From NCBI GenBank assembly GCA_013398295.1, contig VZSF01006578.1:124001-188000 (forward strand): a stretch of 64,000 nucleotides of DNA, in the 5' to 3' direction. This document shows positions 10,151 through 22,763 of this stretch, piece after piece; positions within the stretch are counted from its first letter, which is position 1, and every line of letters begins with the position of its first letter. Made by a program: the position numbers and the translations under genes. Below the pieces are notes generated by a model, which worked only from the letters and a program-made list of their open reading frames with translations, did not search any database and was not told where the DNA came from. Source of the DNA: Chionis minor. Its lineage: Eukaryota; Chordata; Aves; Charadriiformes; Chionididae.

Positions 10151-13100
10151 GGTGTTTTTTGTGAGGAAACCTGCCTTCACTTTTAAATAACACTGGATTT
10201 ATGACAAAATAGATTTTTTTAAAGGAGGCTTCTACCATGTCTTCTATCTCCTAAAGCAGAGCCATCAGTCTGTTATTTCCTAACCGTATTTTCCAGGATA
10301 CACAATGAAGTTTATTAAAGTAAGATGAATGTTCACCTCTTTACATACACTTAAAATTGTCACTTTGACAGAGCTTCTGCTGTTGGCATCCAATGTCAAT
10401 AACAGAATTGGACATCAATACAAAAGTATTGTCTTAGCAAGTGCATTTCAGCTTTGCATCTCTTCTTGTTTTCTTATATTAATGACAAACATGCTGCAGA
10501 TGCTGTTTTGGAGATAAATACTCAAACACTGTTGTTAATTTCCTCGTGAAAGCAAGGATATAAGTGCTTTATGACTATGATGTATTTTTTATTAGATAAA
10601 TAGAACTGCCTATATGAAATTTGCTGATCTACATTTTTGTTTAATGTCACCATAACACTAGCATTCTAAAAAGATTTACAAGCTGTTTACAGAAGGCATA
10701 GTACAAGCCCATAACACAATCTAGCATTTAGCTTGGTCAAATTTAGAAGAATCTAATCCATGCAATCCAGTTATATTGAACTGAAAACAAAAACTGAATG
10801 CAAAGCACTGAATATAAATCTATATGAAAGATTTTAACAGATGTACTTATATTTACTTTATTCAAATTGGTCCTCAAAGAGGGCAGTAATGATGGTGTTA
10901 TAAGCACCTCAATTGATATTATTGGTTTACTTGCATTAAATATATTTAGAGGTTTACATTGGCTTTATATTGATCTCTGGCCTTTAAGAAAAACAGAAAA
11001 TGCAAGAAAACAAAGGCACTAGGCAGTGACAGTATACAGCTGTATATTATCTCTTTCCGGTATGAGAAGAAAAAAAGAACTCTAGAAAGTTGGCCAAAAT
11101 ACATGTCTATCACAACTGCTCTGCTAACATGCTTTCAATTATGTGCTCTCAAAGGAATCAGAAGGTCCTAATTACAAGAATGAAAGATAAACCTGAGCAA
11201 AATCTCAACAAGGGCGACAGCTCAGCCTGTGTTTCTGAGAGATGCTGACGCTCGCACTCAGGGGGAACAGCAGATGGTCAGCATAGCTCACTGCTGGGCC
11301 TTCAGTGAACACCATTTGTTTTCCTGGTATTTTTCTGGGCTTCAGAAAATTTAACAGGTCTTGGATTGGTCTTCTCGGTTTACACAGGAATCCCCACGTG
11401 AATTCCCTATCTCAGGCTCTCAACTATGCTGCATTTGGAAATAACGTGGGGGCCTCTCCTACCCAGTTTTGGGTGGGGTTATGGTGAAGTAAGCCTTCAT
11501 GGTGAATCTTTTTTTAAATGAATAGAGTTCAGAGGATCCCAGGCAGCAAAAATAGAGAGGAGAGACTTTACAGTAAGGATGTGTTTTCATCATTTAGACT
11601 ATACCAAGCACAGATAAGACACCTCAAAATCTGTCCTGTTTTCTACAGCACCATCATTCCCAGGCTGCACTGGTACATGCAGCACAAATGCTGGGGTCAG
11701 GGAGTTCACAGTGGAAATTGCCAAAAGTGAACTGGCAGTCACTCCAAGAGCCAAGTTGCTGGTACAATGGTCACCCACAAAATGAATAGGTTTGAAACTT
11801 ACTCCCCACCACAATCGTATCCAACTAAAAAAGATACTCAGCACAGTCATGAGGGCTGAAAGGAGTGTTCGCTGGCATCTTGTATTCTCACTCCCAATAA
11901 GGAGTAGCTATCAGCATCCCCAAATTAACCTGTCCTGAATCAATGATCATCAGCTTCAGTTATCCAGTTCCCCTGTTCTGCATTAGAGGACTGTCTGTCT
12001 TACAGAGAGAGTTTATACTTATTTGTAAGCAACCCATGTCCCTGTTAGAATTTCTAGTTCTTTCCACTGTTTTCCCCCCTCCTCCCACTTTTTTTATTTT
12101 AGATCTGCAGATGTTTTCAGAGACAGGGAAAATTTTATTCCATTCTTCCTCTAGATGACCTTCCACAATTCTAGCTTATCAGATGGTGTGCACACTTACA
12201 TACAAAAAGAAAGAATGCAAATGTGGATCTTGTTTTTAATACTGATTAAATGCATTAGAATATTTCTGTAACTTTTATGCTGTATCTTGCATAATTTTAA
12301 AACAACTTTAAGCCGTACCTGACTGCTTCTACAAGCTACCAGCATAATGCACCCAGGTTATCATCTTCACTTACCAGCTACTGACACTTACTGGGGTTGC
12401 TAGTGGTAGGAAAGGACAATGGGGACATTAACTCCTCAAACAAAACTTCCCATAAATCAAAATCTATTCTTTTTCATATAATAAAAACAAGTTTAATTAA
12501 AGCTCAGGAAATAGAATGGAGGAAAGATTCTGTAAGTTAACAGGAGACCCCAGACTGACGAAGTAGAATTCAACCTTAAAGGTGAAACTGATATTTCTTG
12601 AATCAAGATGGAAAATCCACAAAATTTGACCATGATTTTATAGTGTCAGGTCCTGTCAATCATTCACAAATCCAACATAAGCAAAGAAACACAATATCAG
12701 AACAAATACTAAAATTAAAGAGGAGTTGAGATTTACTAACACCTTTTGAAACTTCTTTGTCATGTTTTTCATTAGGCGCTGACCTTTGGGAAGAGATGTT
12801 GAGCAACAACAACAAATACCTCAGTCCAAGGATAGCAGTGGTGGCAATGGTGTGGCCTAATGTACAGTCCCTTACTAACAATAATTTGCTTCTGAAACAG
12901 GGTTCTCTATACCCACCCAAAGACAGGCCTCCCTCTTGCCTCAGCTAACCCAAAAACCTCTCTAGACTCTAGGCTCTGATTGCAATTACCTATGATGATT
13001 AATATTACTTTAATTTTGTCAGCCTGTCACAAAAGGGAAGCTCAGCCTAGCTCGCTGTAGGAGCAGCAGGGCAGAAAATCATCAGTTCCCACATGCCCAT

Positions 13101-16100
13101 GGCTCCTGCAGAAAGAGTAGAGGAGCCAGAGGGCGGGAAGGAACAGCCCTCCAGGCAGGAGGAGGGAAAGCAGAGGCGACTGCAGGGAGGTAGGAAGTGG
13201 GGAAAATGATGAAACATAGCTCTGACATACCCAAAGCACAGCTGGTAATATTAAGATTTTATAGTAAGTAACAAAAAGTATGCTCTCCTTGCTATCTTCC
13301 CATATCAGAGCATGCTAAACCATGCTATGATTCTGTTTCTACATTGCTTGGACATAACAGCAAAGCCTCATACTCACTTGTTCCCTTTTTGTCTCCACTT
13401 TTCCATTGTCCAGTTATTTAAGATAGGGAATAGTACAACTTCGCTGCTGCTAAGCCACTTTCATCCCCACTGGCAGAAAGAACAAGATTTGGTTCTTATT
13501 AATTAATAAACATTATAATAAATTATAAAACACTCTGAATTATTAATTATCCAGATACAAATATTCCATACGCAAAAACTATTTGACAGCAGTAAAGACT
13601 TGCTTACACAAAAAGGAATTATAAATGAATCTGGAATAATTACTTCCAGACCACACAGACCTCAGACATCCATTCTGGAACAAAATCGAGAAGTCCATGC
13701 ATGGACTTGCCTAGGAGTCCAGTCTGAAGTCTGAATTCCATCCCTCCCTTCCTCTGAATTAGCTTTATAGCACAGACAAGGCTATACAGTTAAACTGCAA
13801 CTCAAAGAGGGCAGGAACAAGTGGCAAAAATGCTCCTTAAGGAATTACCACAGACTTTTTTTTTTTTTTTGTGTTTAGACTAGCATTATTCTAACTATGC
13901 ATAACTCTCATAATAAGCATTTAATCAACTAATCCAATCACCCAGCACTTTTTCTGTCCCCTTTCCGGAAGGCTGGGTTCCTATTTGCTCATATCTAACA
14001 AGCAACTTCGTACACTCCATTAGATTTTGTGTCTCTGGAGCACGGTTCAAATTCCACACACTTTATTCAGTCACCTTCAAAGCACTTATATGATGGTTCA
14101 TCACACCTAAAGCTTAGTACAAAGTCTGCTGCAGGAAATCATCAAGACTCTTTGGCTCACAAATTTCTGCAAGTCTCGTCCTCAATAGAACTGGTATTTG
14201 CTCTGGGACCATGTCATTTGCTCCCCGGCAAAATGCTTCTTCCAAGTACCAACACTACAAATCTGAACTCTAAAAGCGTCAACTGAGAAGAGGTCATTTT
14301 GATCCACGACAGGATCCATGACAGGGACTCTGCTGTGTGCACTCATTACTCAGATGGGGTATACAGATGGAAGCAGCAGTAGCAATCTTTCTTATTTTGA
14401 GAAAATAAATGTAGGGGGGAAAAAAAAAAACAAAACTAAAGAAGTGCAATTGCTACCCATAAATATAAAGGGAGACAACGCCCAAGAAAAGAAATTACAT
14501 GTTTAAATTCAAGTTGAAGGTGAAACAAGAACAAGTAGACATAAAACTAGCCACAAATAAATTTGGGGTGAAAGTTAGAAGGTGGCTTTTTTAGCCAGTA
14601 TAGCAGCTAACCTCCTGGAGAGAGTAGAGGGCACACAGGACTTAATCTCTTTTTGATTATATGGCAGTACAATTAGAGGAGCAGGAGTTTCGTTCAAGAG
14701 TTCAAAAGATCTTTTCTAATCTTCCATTCCTATGATGCAAATGAAGGATTTTTTCATCCTCTAGACAATTCTAACTCCCCTTTCCGTATTTGTTGATCAT
14801 CTCAGGATGTAATAACATATTTTGAACCAAGAGATTGTTATATAGAAAAGCGCCACTTTTTTTTAAAGGTGGGCAAAGAGAGGCAAGGACAATACGTGAC
14901 GTGGCCAAGGACGGGCAGGTGGACTTCAAGGGAACAGGCACTTGGACAGAAGTAGGTCAGGTTTAACCAGGGGAATGAGCAGACCATTAACCAGGTTAAT
15001 GACTGGCAGCACTTTATGCAGTGGCATTTTGCTTGAAGAGTGTTTGTGTACCTTCTTGGTCACTTCTAGACTTGTCAGAAGAGATTGAAGGGAGTATTGA
15101 AATGGACTTAAGGCCCACTTAGAGCTTAATGTTTTTTTCATAAGAGAGCGCTCTGCCCTGTACTTTTTCTATAACATCACATAAACCGCTCCTTCCCTGC
15201 CTTCCTTGCTCCCCCTCCCAAGACTGCTTCTTCAAACCCAAAATCTTAGCATTCCACTCTGTGCTTTCAGACAGAAAAATATTATTTGTAACTGCTTGTG
15301 AACACATGGTTTTGTTGTGGGTGGAATGTATTCAGCTCATCATTCTTGGAGAATTGCTGAAAAATAAAGGTACCTGTAAAAAAAATATTGCATGTTTTTT
15401 TCCACAGTTAGCAGCTGTTAGTAGCTGACGAACTAAGGGTTTGTTTGCAACATTATGAAATAGAAACATGACCATAGATGTGAATACGGAGTGATGTTAT
15501 CATTTTAATTTCACCATGTTTTGCTCCGTGTCTCACAGGCTTTGGCATGAAACTGCAGGGTATTTATGACACTACACAACTTCTGTTTTCTATGTACATA
15601 AGGCTTCTGAGGAAAAATAAGCTGAAAAAGTCCTGTTCGGTTTTTCTAACATAGATCCAGGGAAAATAACTAATAGGTGCCACCACTGCATTTAAAAAGG
15701 ATAAAAGAAGAAAAGGCAAAAAGAGACATTAACTTTTTCTGATTCCCTGCCTGAAAACAAGAGTCACAGAAATATAAAACATTTAGCTTCTGATGTCACT
15801 GAAATGATGTGCTCTTATCCAATAGACCTGTCAAAATGAATTTCTAACATGCTGAATCACAAAAAAGCTATGTTGAAATGATCTGACTTACACTCATAGA
15901 AGTCAAGAAGTTCCAAGCTGAGGCTGGAATTTGTCTGGTTGTGCTGAGAGGGCAGTAGGCACGTCATGCTACATTCCCCCTGTTGGCAGACTTCTTCAGT
16001 ATGTGGCTGTAAGTCTGATCTGGACCAAAACCACCTTGTGTCAGTGGAATTAAGTCAGTAAACTTCACCTGCATGCAGCTAGGCAATTTAACAGACCCAG

Positions 16101-19100
16101 ATCTTGACCCAGTATCAGTACTTTTCAGAAGCAAGTTTTTGTGGTTAAACTGATGAACAAGAGCAGGGATTAATAACGGAGATACTGAAGTGCCTAAAAT
16201 TAGTGTTCACAGACAAGAACTACGGTATGTTGCTGCAGTCAACACAGCTGCAGCTTAATAAAATAACACTAATGAAGCCTAGACCAATGTGAAGGTAGAG
16301 ATTTTGTAACCTTAGAAGAATCTTTTAGAAAAGACCTGGGAAAGAATGAAGAGAAAGAGAGCCCTCAGATAAAGCTCAGTTAGAGAATTCCCTTCACTAG
16401 CTAGCTGGGACATTCAGCAGCTCTGCCTGTTCTACCAAATCACAATTATTTGACTTTCTTTCTCCACCATACACACTAAGAAACCTTGTCTTTAAAGCTG
16501 ATTCATTCCAAATAGTTTTTCTAGTGGTTGCTTGCTGCAGGACTGTTGGCAGGCCTGCGCTAGGACAGCACCAGCTCACGGTCGCAGTCCATTAAGGTCC
16601 TCCCTTCGGAAGAGTGTCTTTCTGCTGAGGCGGCAGATCTCTGCTTTGCTCTATGCATGAACAAACCCAGCCTGCAGCGGAGTGATGGCAGACCGATTTA
16701 AATCACAGTATGTCATGTGCCCATTAAGTCCTCGTGCAGCCACCTTATTATATGTAAAAAAGCACCAAACTACACAGCAGAATGGAAGCAGAGGCAGAGC
16801 ACGTTTCTCATCTTTTCAAAGACCTATGCGTGGTTTGCAGGCTTCTGCCTCTGACGCTTCACAGGCACCTGTGGAACAAAGAGGACTCCAGCTTTCCAAG
16901 GATACTTTGTAAGTTGTGACTGCTACACTTTGTGAAAAAGTTCCAGTGAAATAAATCTCCTATCTTATGTCAATGATCCTCCAATTTATTGTCCTGGAGT
17001 TAAATTCAATTTAGCTCTGGGTACCTGCCTGATCTTTTGCAAATGGCAGCATGCCTCTTCATATTAATTTAACGATATCTGGTTTTAAAAAACATTCATG
17101 TCAGGAAGCCGTGACGCATAAGCAAGAGAAATTTGAGCATAGCAGATAGTCTGGACTTTAAAAGACTCAAACCAATGACAACTTTGAACACAAATATAGA
17201 GAAGTGTTCCTGACTAGCATTAGAATCAAATAGTCTTTAATTTTAACTGAAGTCCTTGAATATTAATGTTCATGGGTTGAAGTGGTGAGTCTGAGACAGT
17301 CACCATCTCTCTTCAGGCTGCTTATATTGGATTCATTAGTAATTTATCATTGATGTAGAGGCAGAATTCAATTCCATCTGTGAGCTCCAGAGCACATAAG
17401 ACTTGGCGTACCTGGTGAATTGCAGACGAGCAGGAACTGGAGTTACCATAAGAGAGGTTAAAGGCTTCTGGAAGCTGCAACAATTTTATGGTATTATGCA
17501 ATTTAGATAATAATTACAGCCTTCAGAGGTAGAGTTTGAATAACTCCTCAAAGGACGCAGGTGTATAAACTTGGAAATATGGTAGATTTTTTAATCTCAA
17601 ATATCAAATTAGAAGGTTGTTTTAGGGATTTCTAACCACTTCAGACATAATTCTTTTTGAATTTTTGAGCTTCAATTTGGTATTATTCAATTCATATTTC
17701 TTCCTAAATGTGAAACACAATCTTAAGTGCAAGCGTTGGGCCAGGCTGAGCTACCTGAACAATGTCAAATGGTACTGAGAGCCAGGGAAACCAGCAAGGC
17801 AATCAGAAGAGAAAGACAACACTTGACATGAGTAGCAGCGGAGCGGTCTGGCCCATTATAGGCAGGTTAAATCTTAAGGATTTGACTGCTTTGCTTACAT
17901 ACACGCAGTTTCAGTAATGCAAAGACTATCCATTCACCTTTGTCCTTTACACAGGAGAAATCAGGGGAAACAGTTGTTTGTGACAAATAGCTTTTCTAGC
18001 AGGCTGCCCCTGTAAGATTGTAGAAGATGGTGAGGTACTACCCTGTCTAGAATTAAGTAGCAATAGTGGCTCCTCCTAAATAATAGCAGACCCTGTCTTT
18101 AAGGCTTCTTATCTGATCCATTCTATTATTAAATGTTTTGATGCCCAGAGATTTCCATCAGGAAATCATTTGAGGAGGGTAATAGGAAGGGGTAGAGATA
18201 AATTAATCGGACATATCATTGTAAAGCCACTTTCTAAATAGAAAATCCCTCCATCAGTACAGCTTTCTCACCATTATATTACAGTATTAAACAATTAAAT
18301 ACAATGGCTGGGTTTTGCACACAAGCACAAGCAGAGGGACAGACACCACACGCAATGTAACAGGCAAACGGAAACACAAAATATTAACTCAAACTTGTGA
18401 TCCACAGTTAAATTTGTGTGCAATAAAATGGAAATGTCATGTGTGATCATGGTTTCTCTGTGTGTGTACACACATTGATTTTTGAACTTTGCAAAGCCCT
18501 TCTTAGTTTGCCCTTTAAACTAGGAACTAAACCTCCAGTTGTATAAAGGTCACTGAAGTGTAAAGATACTTACCACTCTAGACCTTGACCCTATGCAAAA
18601 ATAAGGAGTGAAAAGCCAAATTCAACTGAATTATTTATAAAAAGTATTTAATATAATATTTTTCTCTTTGGAAACTACTATTACATGATCAGCCACAGAA
18701 TAAATACTTTATGCATAACTTCATGAAATCAATATAAAAGTGACAACACAACCTACTTTACACATAATGGAACAAGGAAACAAAAAAGTGGCAGTGAAGG
18801 AATCGCAAAGTTACCAGAGCAGTGGGACCAGAAAGCCCATGCTATCCTATCCACAACTCCTGTCTCTCTTCCTCCCGCCACCCACACCGAACCTTTATTC
18901 ATACATTACTCTTCAAAATATCCTCACAAGGAAATCAGATATGAAGCAAGATATAGATAAGAGCTTCATGTTTAAGGGCCTGTTCCAAGAGAAAAGTTCA
19001 AGGCAAGGCACCATACCTACTACCAGTGCATTTCATGTGGAGAGAAAAGATTGCTTCAAACAGAAAAGAGGGACCAGCATGGAAGCTGGGGAGAAAATTG

Positions 19101-20948
19101 AGGTTAATACTACAGGTGTGAATAATACAATTGATAGAAAAGCACAGAGCCATAAGGGACCTTAGAAGTAAAGACAAATAAAGCTTAAGTGCAACAGTTA
19201 TCTTCTACCTCCACTCTGAATGGCCAAGGAGGAAAATAATTTCAGCAGGTGCAATTTTGAACGCAATGGAAGTGAGCAGCAATGAGTAGGATGTTGTCAC
19301 TGACAGGGCAGATGAGATTTTATTTGTCTTATATCGAATCAGACCCTTAAATCTTTTTTTTTTCCCCATTCAGAGAAGCATGTTGAGTCAAAGGCGTTCT
19401 TCAGTCTAGCACTAATTTATCTGAGTTGTAACTCAGTTATGTTTCTAGTGATTGGCCACTCAAACTATTTCTGTGAGATGCAAGGAGAGTAATCATTTTA
19501 AATATAAATGAGATACAAAAGCTAATGTAACACTTGCAAGTGATCAAAAGCTGAAAAGGAAAAAATAAAAAATGAACGGGAAAGCTCAAGCCCATCTGGG
19601 TATTATCTAAAATTAGAACAAGTGATTATACAAGCAGCCAGGGAGTAAATAAATCCCACCAGTCCCCAAAAGAAAAACAAAGCAGTAATGGAGCTATAGG
19701 AGGTGTGACAGACAAAGAAAAACAGTCAAGTAATAATGGATCTTCAGACTGTGTAAAAAAAAAAAAAAGTTCTACCTTCATTTTTCTTTTTTAAAAGAAA
19801 GAAATGTGGATTTTTAAAAACAGAAGAATCATCATACTTCCTGCGATTTGTTGTGTTCTAGTGTCCTCCAATGGATACTTTTGAAAGTACTTTCTTTATA
19901 ATAGCGTATTGGAATTACAGCTGTGCCTCACTTAATGGTTTTTGTACGGCATTTATTGCAAGATACTTGGAAGGGGAACAATATAAGATCTTACAGACTT
20001 TTATTCTCTTTTCCTATACATAAACAGACATTGCCACTATCAAATTATCTCATCTTCAAAAAGGAAGGAAGTGTGACCTTCTGTCAGGTTGTAGCGGTGA
20101 CACCTGAGGGCTCACTGAGTTAGATACTGACCTTAGCTATTCATACACCTTGTGAACCCACAAAAGGAACAAAAACAACAGGATAATGAGAGTGTAGGTA
20201 GCCCTCAGGAGCCATGTATAAGACAAAGATCCAGCAGTCTCTGGAGATGCACGACACAGCTGACAGTGAGTTTCTGGAGTCACAGCTTCTCCCCCTTCCT
20301 TCCAGCTGGTAAATTTGAATAAAACACCACTGAAAAAATATTCAATACTTTCATGTCTAAGTGAGAAAACACTGAAGTCAGCACTCATTTACATTGATTT
20401 AGTTGATCGCATACTGCTGTCACATGGAGAAGTAGCAAAAATGGGGATGGTTTAATTTCTTTTTCAAAGATCTAGGTATAAAACTAGCTCTTGTAATTTA
20501 TTATCTGGAAGAACGATAGTCTAAGCAGCTTTTCTGGGTACAGGGTTTTGCTTTAGTCATTTAAGGCTTCTTTACATGGCAACATTAATGCACAGTAAGT
20601 TGGTATAGCAAACTTCTGTCTCTGGGCCAGTTAACAGCTCCCACTAGGATCCCTGAGCCTCACTGTTGTCAGTGTCTTCTCCCAGCTGCAGCTGTCTTAG
20701 TCTTGGCTGCCCCATTCTCTAATCCAGTCCCTGCATCAGCCCTCTCCTCCTGCGACACTCACTTCTTTCAAATACTTCCAAGCAACATCTTTCTTAGGAT
20801 AAGAGTAAAAGCCATGGATACAGGGAATGAAATAAACCTGAGTTAGTCACTCCTTGCATAGAAAATAATGATGCCTTTGTGCAAGGTGAATTATCCTGCT
20901 TCCAAAGAAAATGAAGGTACCTGGGCACACCCAATATGTATTATGAAT
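10151..20948. other. Long AT-rich unique non-coding stretch
   Basis: About 10.8 kb without any recognised gene or transposon. From about 10,250 to 11,050 it is notably AT-rich and free of simple repeats. A T15 run lies at 13856-13870, A runs lie near 14418-14431 and 19755-19768, and a perfect 14-bp palindrome (TGTGTGTACACACA) lies at 18461-18474. The longest open frame, 18,740-19,165 on the plus strand (141 codons), is low in any domain signal. I see no promoter-like CpG island. Confidence 0.55.
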
Positions 20949-21750
20949 ATAGAAGCATAGAATCATAGAACAGTTTGGCTTGGCAGGGACCTTTAAAGGT
21001 CATCTAGTCCAACCCCCCTGCCATGGGCAGGGACATCTTCCACTAAATTCGGTTGTCCAAAGCCCCAACCAACCTGACCTTGAAGACTTCCAGGAATGGG
21101 GCACCCATAATTTCTCTGGGCAACCTGTTCAAGTGTCTCAACATCCTCATTGAAAAGAATTTCTACCCCTTGTCCTGTCACTACAGACCCTGGTGAAAAC
21201 TCTGTATCTCTCTTACAAGCCCCCTTTAAGTACTGAAAGGCTGCAATAAGGTCTCCCAGGAGCCTTCTCTTCTCCAGGCTGGACAGCCCCAACTCTCTCA
21301 GCCTGTCCTCATAGCAGAGGTGTTTCAGCCCTCTGGTCATTTTTGTGACCCTCCTCTGGAGTTGCTCTAACAGGTCTGTGTCTTCCTTGTAGTGGGGCCC
21401 CAGACCTGAACACAGTACTCCAGGTGGGGTCTCATGAGAGTAAAGTAGAGGGGAAGAATCACATCCCTCATCCTGCTGGCCACAATTCTTTTGATACAGC
21501 CCAGGATATGATTGGCTTTCTGAGCCACAAACACACATTGCTGGCTCATACCCAGTTTTTCATCTACCGGGAACCCCAAGCCATTCTCCACAGGGCTGCT
21601 CTCAGTCCATTCACTCCCCAGTCTCTATTGATACTGGCGATTGCCCCAGCCCAGGTGTGGGACCTTGTACTTGGCTTTGTTGAACTTCATGAGGTTCACG
21701 TTGGCCCATTTATCAAGCCTGTCAAGGTCCCTCTGGATGGCATCCCTTTG
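20949..21750 (-). mobile_element. CR1 LINE, 5'-truncated copy
   Basis: Read on the minus strand this is the 3' part of an avian CR1 non-LTR retrotransposon. It begins in the reverse-transcriptase C-terminal region and runs through the conserved CCATGGCAGGGGGGTTGGACTA-like segment into the untranslated 3' end. The end carries the short ATTCTATG-type tail, seen here as its complement at 20949-20970. CR1 copies are normally cut short at the 5' end by incomplete reverse transcription, and this one stops at about 21,750, roughly 0.8 kb long. As expected for CR1, no target-site duplication was seen. A second CR1 in the opposite orientation begins about 560 bp away. The family is recalled from consensus knowledge; the exact subfamily is not assigned. 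Confidence 0.95.
21110..21591 (-). pseudogene. CR1 ORF2 (reverse transcriptase) C-terminal relic
   Basis: The minus strand encodes remnants of the CR1 ORF2 polyprotein downstream of the catalytic reverse-transcriptase core. One frame (ending at 21367) contains [16 protein letters not shown] second frame continues with [19 protein letters not shown] and, further on, [20 protein letters not shown] and YLKG. These motifs occur in that order at the C-terminal side of CR1 reverse transcriptases. The switch between frames falls in the GGGGCCCC stretch at about 21393-21401, so the copy is frameshifted. The far C-terminal part appears to be in yet another frame, which is an inference. The endonuclease domain and the catalytic YADD-type region are absent through truncation, so no functional product is expected. 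Confidence 0.85.
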
Positions 21751-22310
21751 CATACCAAAACGTGCAAAAGACCAGTTAGCACAGAGTAGGTGGCACACTC
21801 TAAATTCAAGTCCTGGTTTATTTCATGCCAGTCTACCCATCAGAGACAGCCTTCAAAATACAAATTCAGTCAAAGAAATCATATGTCACCATCCCACTGG
21901 CTCTTGTTTCCAGGGATTCATGGTCCTCCCAGCTGAAAATAATCCCTAGTTCCCTTCAGACAACATCCTTACGTGCATCTCCATGCAGGTCCTAAGCCAG
22001 GAGAAAACTGAGAAAAAGCTTAAGAACTCAGGACTGTTACATGCTATTGGCAGCAAACATGTGATTGATTATCTCTGCCAGACTTAAAGATTTAAGGGCT
22101 TTAAGATAAGTATACTTACACCCTAAGATCCTGTGACCTCATACACCTCTCAGCTTCTTCCTACAATACCTAAATTCTTGGATTTTTCTCTCTCACCTCA
22201 TCTCTCCAGAAATTTTCCTGAAATATTACAAGACAGAACATCTCTAGTGTAGATTACAACTTAGAAGTACAATCAGTGCCCAGCAATCTAATAGATCTCT
22301 AATAGCTTAA
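21751..22310. other. Unique spacer between two CR1 copies
   Basis: About 560 bp of ordinary mixed-composition DNA separates the inverted CR1 pair. No open frame of note, no repeat and no structured RNA was recognised. If the locus is transcribed, this would form the loop between the two complementary CR1 arms. Confidence 0.6.
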
Positions 22311-22763
22311 CAGAGGAGGGCCACGAAGATGTTCAGAGGGTTAGAGCACGTCTCCTATGAAGACAGGCTGAGAGAGTTGGGGTTGTTCTCTGGAGAAGAG
22401 AAGACTTCAGGGAGATCTTACAGCAGCTTTCCAGTATCTTAAAAGCACCTATAAGGAAGCTGGAGAGGGACTTTTTACAAGGGCATGTAGTGATAGGACA
22501 AGGGGTAATGGCTTCAAACTGGAAGAGGGTAGATTTAGATTGGATATTAGCAAGAAATGTTTCACTCTGAGGGTGGTGAGGCACTGGACCAGGTTGCCAA
22601 GGGAAGTTGTGGAGGCCCCATCCCTGGAAGTGTTCAAGGCCAGGTTGGATGGGGCTTTGAGCAACCAGGTTTAGTGGGAGGTGTCTGTGCCCATGGCAGG
22701 GGGGTTGGACTAGACGATCTTTAAGGTCTCTTCGAACCTAAAGCATTCTACAGTTCTATGATT
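22311..22763 (+). mobile_element. CR1 LINE 3' end, plus orientation
   Basis: The segment starts with the CR1 wording for the C-terminal ORF2 region (GAGGGCCACGAAGATG and following). It passes through the CATCCCTGGAAGTGTTCAAG and CCCATGGCAGGGGGGTTGGA landmarks and ends in the tail TTCTATGATT at 22754-22763. It is about 450 bp long and 5'-truncated. The ORF2 frame is short and not intact. Its 3' half is clearly similar to the reverse complement of the neighbouring minus-strand CR1, so the two form an imperfect inverted repeat. Short open frames on its minus strand are antisense shadows. Confidence 0.95.

Noticed and set aside
21424..21949. Plus-strand open frames of 102 and 121 codons
   Set aside because: They are antisense to the CR1 ORF2 relic; the real coding sense is the minus strand.
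22333..22664. Minus-strand open frames of 71-83 codons
   Set aside because: They are antisense to the plus-strand CR1 and are shadows of its sequence.
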